44,502 nucleotides of DNA from an uncultured Candidatus Poseidoniales archaeon (GTDB lineage: Archaea; Thermoplasmatota; Poseidoniia; Poseidoniales; Poseidoniaceae). Every line of letters begins with the position of its first letter. Position 1 is the first letter of the stretch. The stretch lies in contig CAJJCM010000019.1 of assembly GCA_905182635.1 (NCBI GenBank), positions 1-44,502 on the forward strand, in the 5' to 3' direction. Positions 43,401-44,502 of this stretch are shown piece by piece. The notes below the pieces were generated by a model. It was given only the letters and a program-made list of their open reading frames with translations, was not told the origin of the DNA and made no database searches. The translations under genes and the position numbers were made by a program.

Positions 43401-44502
43401 CCGATATTTGTTGCAGCGTATACAGTGCCTCCTGACACAGTGAAATCAAAGTATTGTTGAGGGCGAGTGTTCCAAGAACTGCCGGTTTGGAATGATGTAG
43501 AACTTGAGCCGTCCCACTCGATTGCTCCCCCACTGGTTCCGATGTAGAGATTGCTTCCATCGGCTTCCAACGCATAGATATTATCGTTTGGAAGCACTTC
43601 AGTTGCTGAGCCTTGACCTCCACCATTTTGTCCATTCGTTTCGGTCAATGGAAGAAGCAATTCACCTGTAGAAAGGTCCTTTCGAGCGACTCCATATCCT
43701 GGAATCCCAAAGTAAAGAATGTCGCCGGTAACGGCCACAGGGACATTATTTGCACCGTTCACGCCAGTAGAAATCCATGGGGTTTGCCATGAACCGTTTG
43801 ACAGGTCATAGCGAAGAACACCGTTCCCATCTGTTGCGAGATGAACCGTATTGCTAAACAGCGTAAGGTCGACAGCAGCAGCATCATATTGAGGCGCAGA
43901 AACAGCAACGGCCCCAGAGAGGTCGATCAAAATCATTTGACCGAGGCCGGTGATTCCAACGGCAGTTGAACCATCAGAATCAACTCGAATGATACTGTCA
44001 TCATTCAAATCCGTGTTTGAAGAATCCCATGTTTGCAAGAGTGTTCCGTTGTTGTGCATTTTATGCATTCCACTTTCTGAAGCGATGAATACATGCGAGC
44101 CATCGTTCATCAAATGATTGACCGTCGTACCAAGGTATACGGGTTGGAGCCAGCGAGATGCTTGGGTATCGAAACGATTCATCCAATCATCAGCGGCAAC
44201 AAAGACAACGCCATTCAATTCAGTAGCGTCTTGCATACTGGAAGAAGTTGGACCACTTCCAATCAGCACTGTTCCAGTTTGAAGTGGTGTTGAGCCGGGA
44301 CTTAATTCAGCAAACGAGCCAAACCCATTCCCGAGCAACAACATCTCTGACGCTGGTGCACGTGAACCAAGAGCTGGCCATACAATGAGGTCTTGACCAT
44401 CTCCAGTTAATCCAAACGCCGAAATCTGTTGAGTGCCTGAAAAGACACCTACTGCGGTATCGTATTCATGAAGAGTATCGCCACTTAGAATGAACAAATC
44501 AG
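37415..44502 (-). CDS. Giant beta-propeller / Fn3-like surface protein, membrane anchored (5' end missing)
   Basis: The frame stays open to the window end, so the track start (a TTG at 44497) is probably not real and the N-terminus is outside. The 2360 visible residues are acidic and Asn/Thr/Gly-rich. The first 1350 or so are propeller repeats of the Reg_prop-like type, for example DGLPTNVVEDVLVEGNYLWM, LPSNAINNFAATTDILYIAT and ATNIGVCAW. From about 1560 to 2170 come at least five Fn3-like units, each introduced by a Pro- and Asp-rich linker such as DTPEDDGGRITVSWDVN, DHPDDDGTAIDVIWSIS and DRPNDDGSALLLDFELS. A single helix (ILAAGLLVVALLLLVAIVR, about 2225-2243) and a 120-residue Gln/Asn-rich cytosolic tail end the protein. 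It is probably a surface adhesin or substrate-binding protein. It heads the pabC-pabBA operon. Confidence 0.88.
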   Translation of the reverse strand, partial: DLFILSGDTLHEYDTAVGVFSGTQQISAFGLTGDGQDLIVWPALGSRAPASEMLLLGNGFGSFAELSPGSTPLQTGTVLIGSGPTSSSMQDATELNGVVFVAADDWMNRFDTQASRWLQPVYLGTTVNHLMNDGSHVFIASESGMHKMHNNGTLLQTWDSSNTDLNDDSIIRVDSDGSTAVGITGLGQMILIDLSGAVAVSAPQYDAAAVDLTLFSNTVHLATDGNGVLRYDLSNGSWQTPWISTGVNGANNVPVAVTGDILYFGIPGYGVARKDLSTGELLLPLTETNGQNGGGQGSATEVLPNDNIYALEADGSNLYIGTSGGAIEWDGSSSTSFQTGSSWNTRPQQYFDFTVSGGTVYAATNIGVCAWSTGQISSTNPDCLNVQDGMPNWAAYSVEADSYGYIFAGTTSGVGIITASPYEVVGDWEAGEQTNNAPVVVIGDTAFIGFDGIGVARYDMLQNEWLTLWTEDNFLDDGNEDATALSVDLDPNNIWIGGSDGFQLLNATTGAEVYDIEKSSSLFAGNGDPLDMILDGNVMYYHDGTSSDNIYRFDAQNYTALSSLDAGAQVDENNGDVNGLSIIDGILMASVSSPNWWQADGSGGIAQWNISNGSWGQSILPIGQVDRVTAYESTTGNLWISWGESNLELIAPNGTTIGTWDSDDFEFPIREIVEFNGEVLFATEDGIARYNESSNQWLTTWEEGSGLPTNAGSNIYELWTNGTDLVVGGGDVSGFGQFQGGAVSHWDGSAWTQYDLGQSGTPNGYPISMAMCGGVLHIGIYANNGGVARLDLANSTMIGSFTRADWNENYGEVSGVACDTTDTLYIAFYEDEADIKKYSYSTSAWITPITSATNGLPSDRVWWDSIGYANGGLVLGHGIGTSGNNIIGGGLSLIATSGNSNAQASVNGAGSSVTSFQWLGSEWLVGQAGGSSGFSKVETISPLGQNTIATLPGLVSGQVTTMTGNSTHLWITTIGSNQGFGQSSGAGLLQGERQTDGTILWQNGWTMTANSKAQDTELIGNDLYITTSPTGLYKLDTTTGIVTRLNGGLHNNLDGMVRVGTTLVLGLMGSGGSAPGVQLYDLQTGYGNGKLIGGLPSNAINNFAATTDILYIATNGGVGRWDYAASDWINPLTTSDGLPTNVVEDVLVEGNYLWMATTAGLIRMNITTNATTLYTSASGLMGTSTKSLTSYTPSTTGAETTLFIGHDGAGSERPAVTTLGLTTGTIIGHEFDQLPSNNIDALASDFWGVHIATDIGPMTHWNSTSTFFENGIPSYQIFGWPVQKMVSDGDHILVFGGNGVSIVEARTSSHQNLKMISMPSLTGGTISSDYIWLTTDGEGLYGYENNPQYTELERVSIRYADPLNVGFNLVTKDITDRTHPGMSITLADLTSTVALDSTQGVVGTNGILFQAVPLAFTSPVNNAATWAQSKSLKYNATIELANTPGFETTMQFAVDNGMIINGTQFLQMTLRSPSNGSLQVRLIYDYVRTETPITMTDLIDRPDDGGGALLSDWSLIHDENFARYLVYVNEGPFVTTGGLTLTAADLSGRAIDKTISLHSRLSSEVTTANGVPLVDGTEYYAVVVVEYDDGHLGTPSPVMGPASPTNEIPLSPIWANAGPHDGGADGDLEVEWARCTSIDLASTIIYASTNSMTDVLGLTPEAEVMRTEGNTTVLSLDAGQPYWLALTCADESGQEDLMNPLIIGPVVPTGGLNDNTAPPKMENVAAIDTPEDDGGRITVSWDVNPAEDCTFYAIFMRIWEDADTQLSSNGQPLSDYGFTQAKIIDDCSETSTVVTSFDGVALQDGQMYYVGVVAYDDWLNVNLEDVDLLSVIPMRNTAGSIAPDRVGTVNAFDHPDDDGTAIDVIWSISDADDFSYYIVWAADQPISDLSAAWAAFGDDETQCACLKINKQWIDEDYNPIELSISTALYGGDSIVDSLPQFIKPDIELYVVVTVHDLAGNVYLTDLPQATVTPINNLQDVTAPAPLETIELYDRPNDDGSALLLDFELSDESDVATYEVYAATWAFDAVGMGSTGPSTPVTILSRLPQLPLTIEIVAGDTPVIAGQEIWVVVVVRDTAGNAQEIDLVSVSAQSVDDGIDDLGGYLDEIEDIVLTWNSETNILVEWGHSSDSSVRGYRVYISNTDFSSNSEADFVAEVKASNSFLITPNNYDPLVNTSAWYIAVTPFDDFFERAEVDAVMLDVFGKENTNGNDGQDSNKENDFSSLLTTPNILAAGLLVVALLLLVAIVRSRGGQRNRNQTIELQEATWGIQDDGWGTVGVPAPPPMESKTVPNIEQSQGNDVYAAAQRIENQDNYGRPVYQSQQPVMQPTQNNALLNDLTGSTSPQLPQASIDTSFLDDLL

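Overview
The window most likely comes from a marine planktonic euryarchaeon, probably Marine Group II (Candidatus Poseidoniales); this is inferred from gene content and not proven. The archaeal core is clear: an MCM replicative helicase, GatE of the archaeal GatDE amidotransferase, Pth2-type peptidyl-tRNA hydrolases, a TFB-type zinc-ribbon factor, the archaeosine radical-SAM enzyme RaSEA, an archaeal YchF/OLA1-type GTPase and TATA-box promoters. Mixed with this are genes more usual in bacteria: an AddA/AddB-like helicase-nuclease pair, a PabB-PabA fusion with PabC, threonine aldolase, proline iminopeptidase, an ECF-type membrane S component and very large beta-propeller surface proteins. That blend fits MGII. 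I see no rRNA, tRNA, CRISPR array, insertion sequence or integrase. Coding density is very high; the longest gene-free stretch is about 275 bases.

Layout. (1) 1-1161, +: end of an exported, C-terminally anchored protein with CD36-like features. (2) 1242-3444, -: esterase then purM. (3) 3653-12097, +: a long co-oriented block of MCM, GatE, a signal-peptide beta-propeller ending in a DUF4430 (transcobalamin-C-like) domain, an ECF S-like membrane protein, two tandem Pth2 genes and a threonine aldolase. (4) 12129-14501, +: an unrecognised 790-residue protein with an N-terminal Cys4 knuckle and its own TATA box. (5) 14504-16620, -: a divergent TFB-like factor followed by an exported thioredoxin-fold protein. 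(6) 16895-25695, +: addB-addA, overlapping by 4 bases. (7) 25697-26353, -: a methyltransferase. (8) 26392-33958, +: proline iminopeptidase, a coiled-coil protein, a phosphatidyl/archaetidylserine decarboxylase, RaSEA, a two-helix membrane protein, a heme-copper-oxidase-like membrane protein with two EF-hands, and the YchF-like GTPase. (9) 33959-44502, -: a giant surface protein (cut by the window end), pabC, pabBA and a small zinc-ribbon membrane protein, in tight tandem.

How the genes work together. pabC and pabBA form a complete chorismate-to-p-aminobenzoate branch, implying folate-type cofactors. AddA and AddB should form one end-resection complex. The DUF4430 propeller and ECF S component look like a surface-capture plus membrane-uptake pair, possibly for a cobalamin-like ligand. 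MCM, GatE and Pth2 join replication and translation functions in one block.

Most interesting: the membrane protein at 30683-32650, which keeps the helix pattern of cbb3/NorB-type oxidase subunit I while its expected CuB and most heme ligands are replaced, and which ends in two canonical EF-hands; the DUF4430/ECF pair; the AddAB pair with a cysteine cluster in both nuclease domains; and the orphan at 12129-14501.
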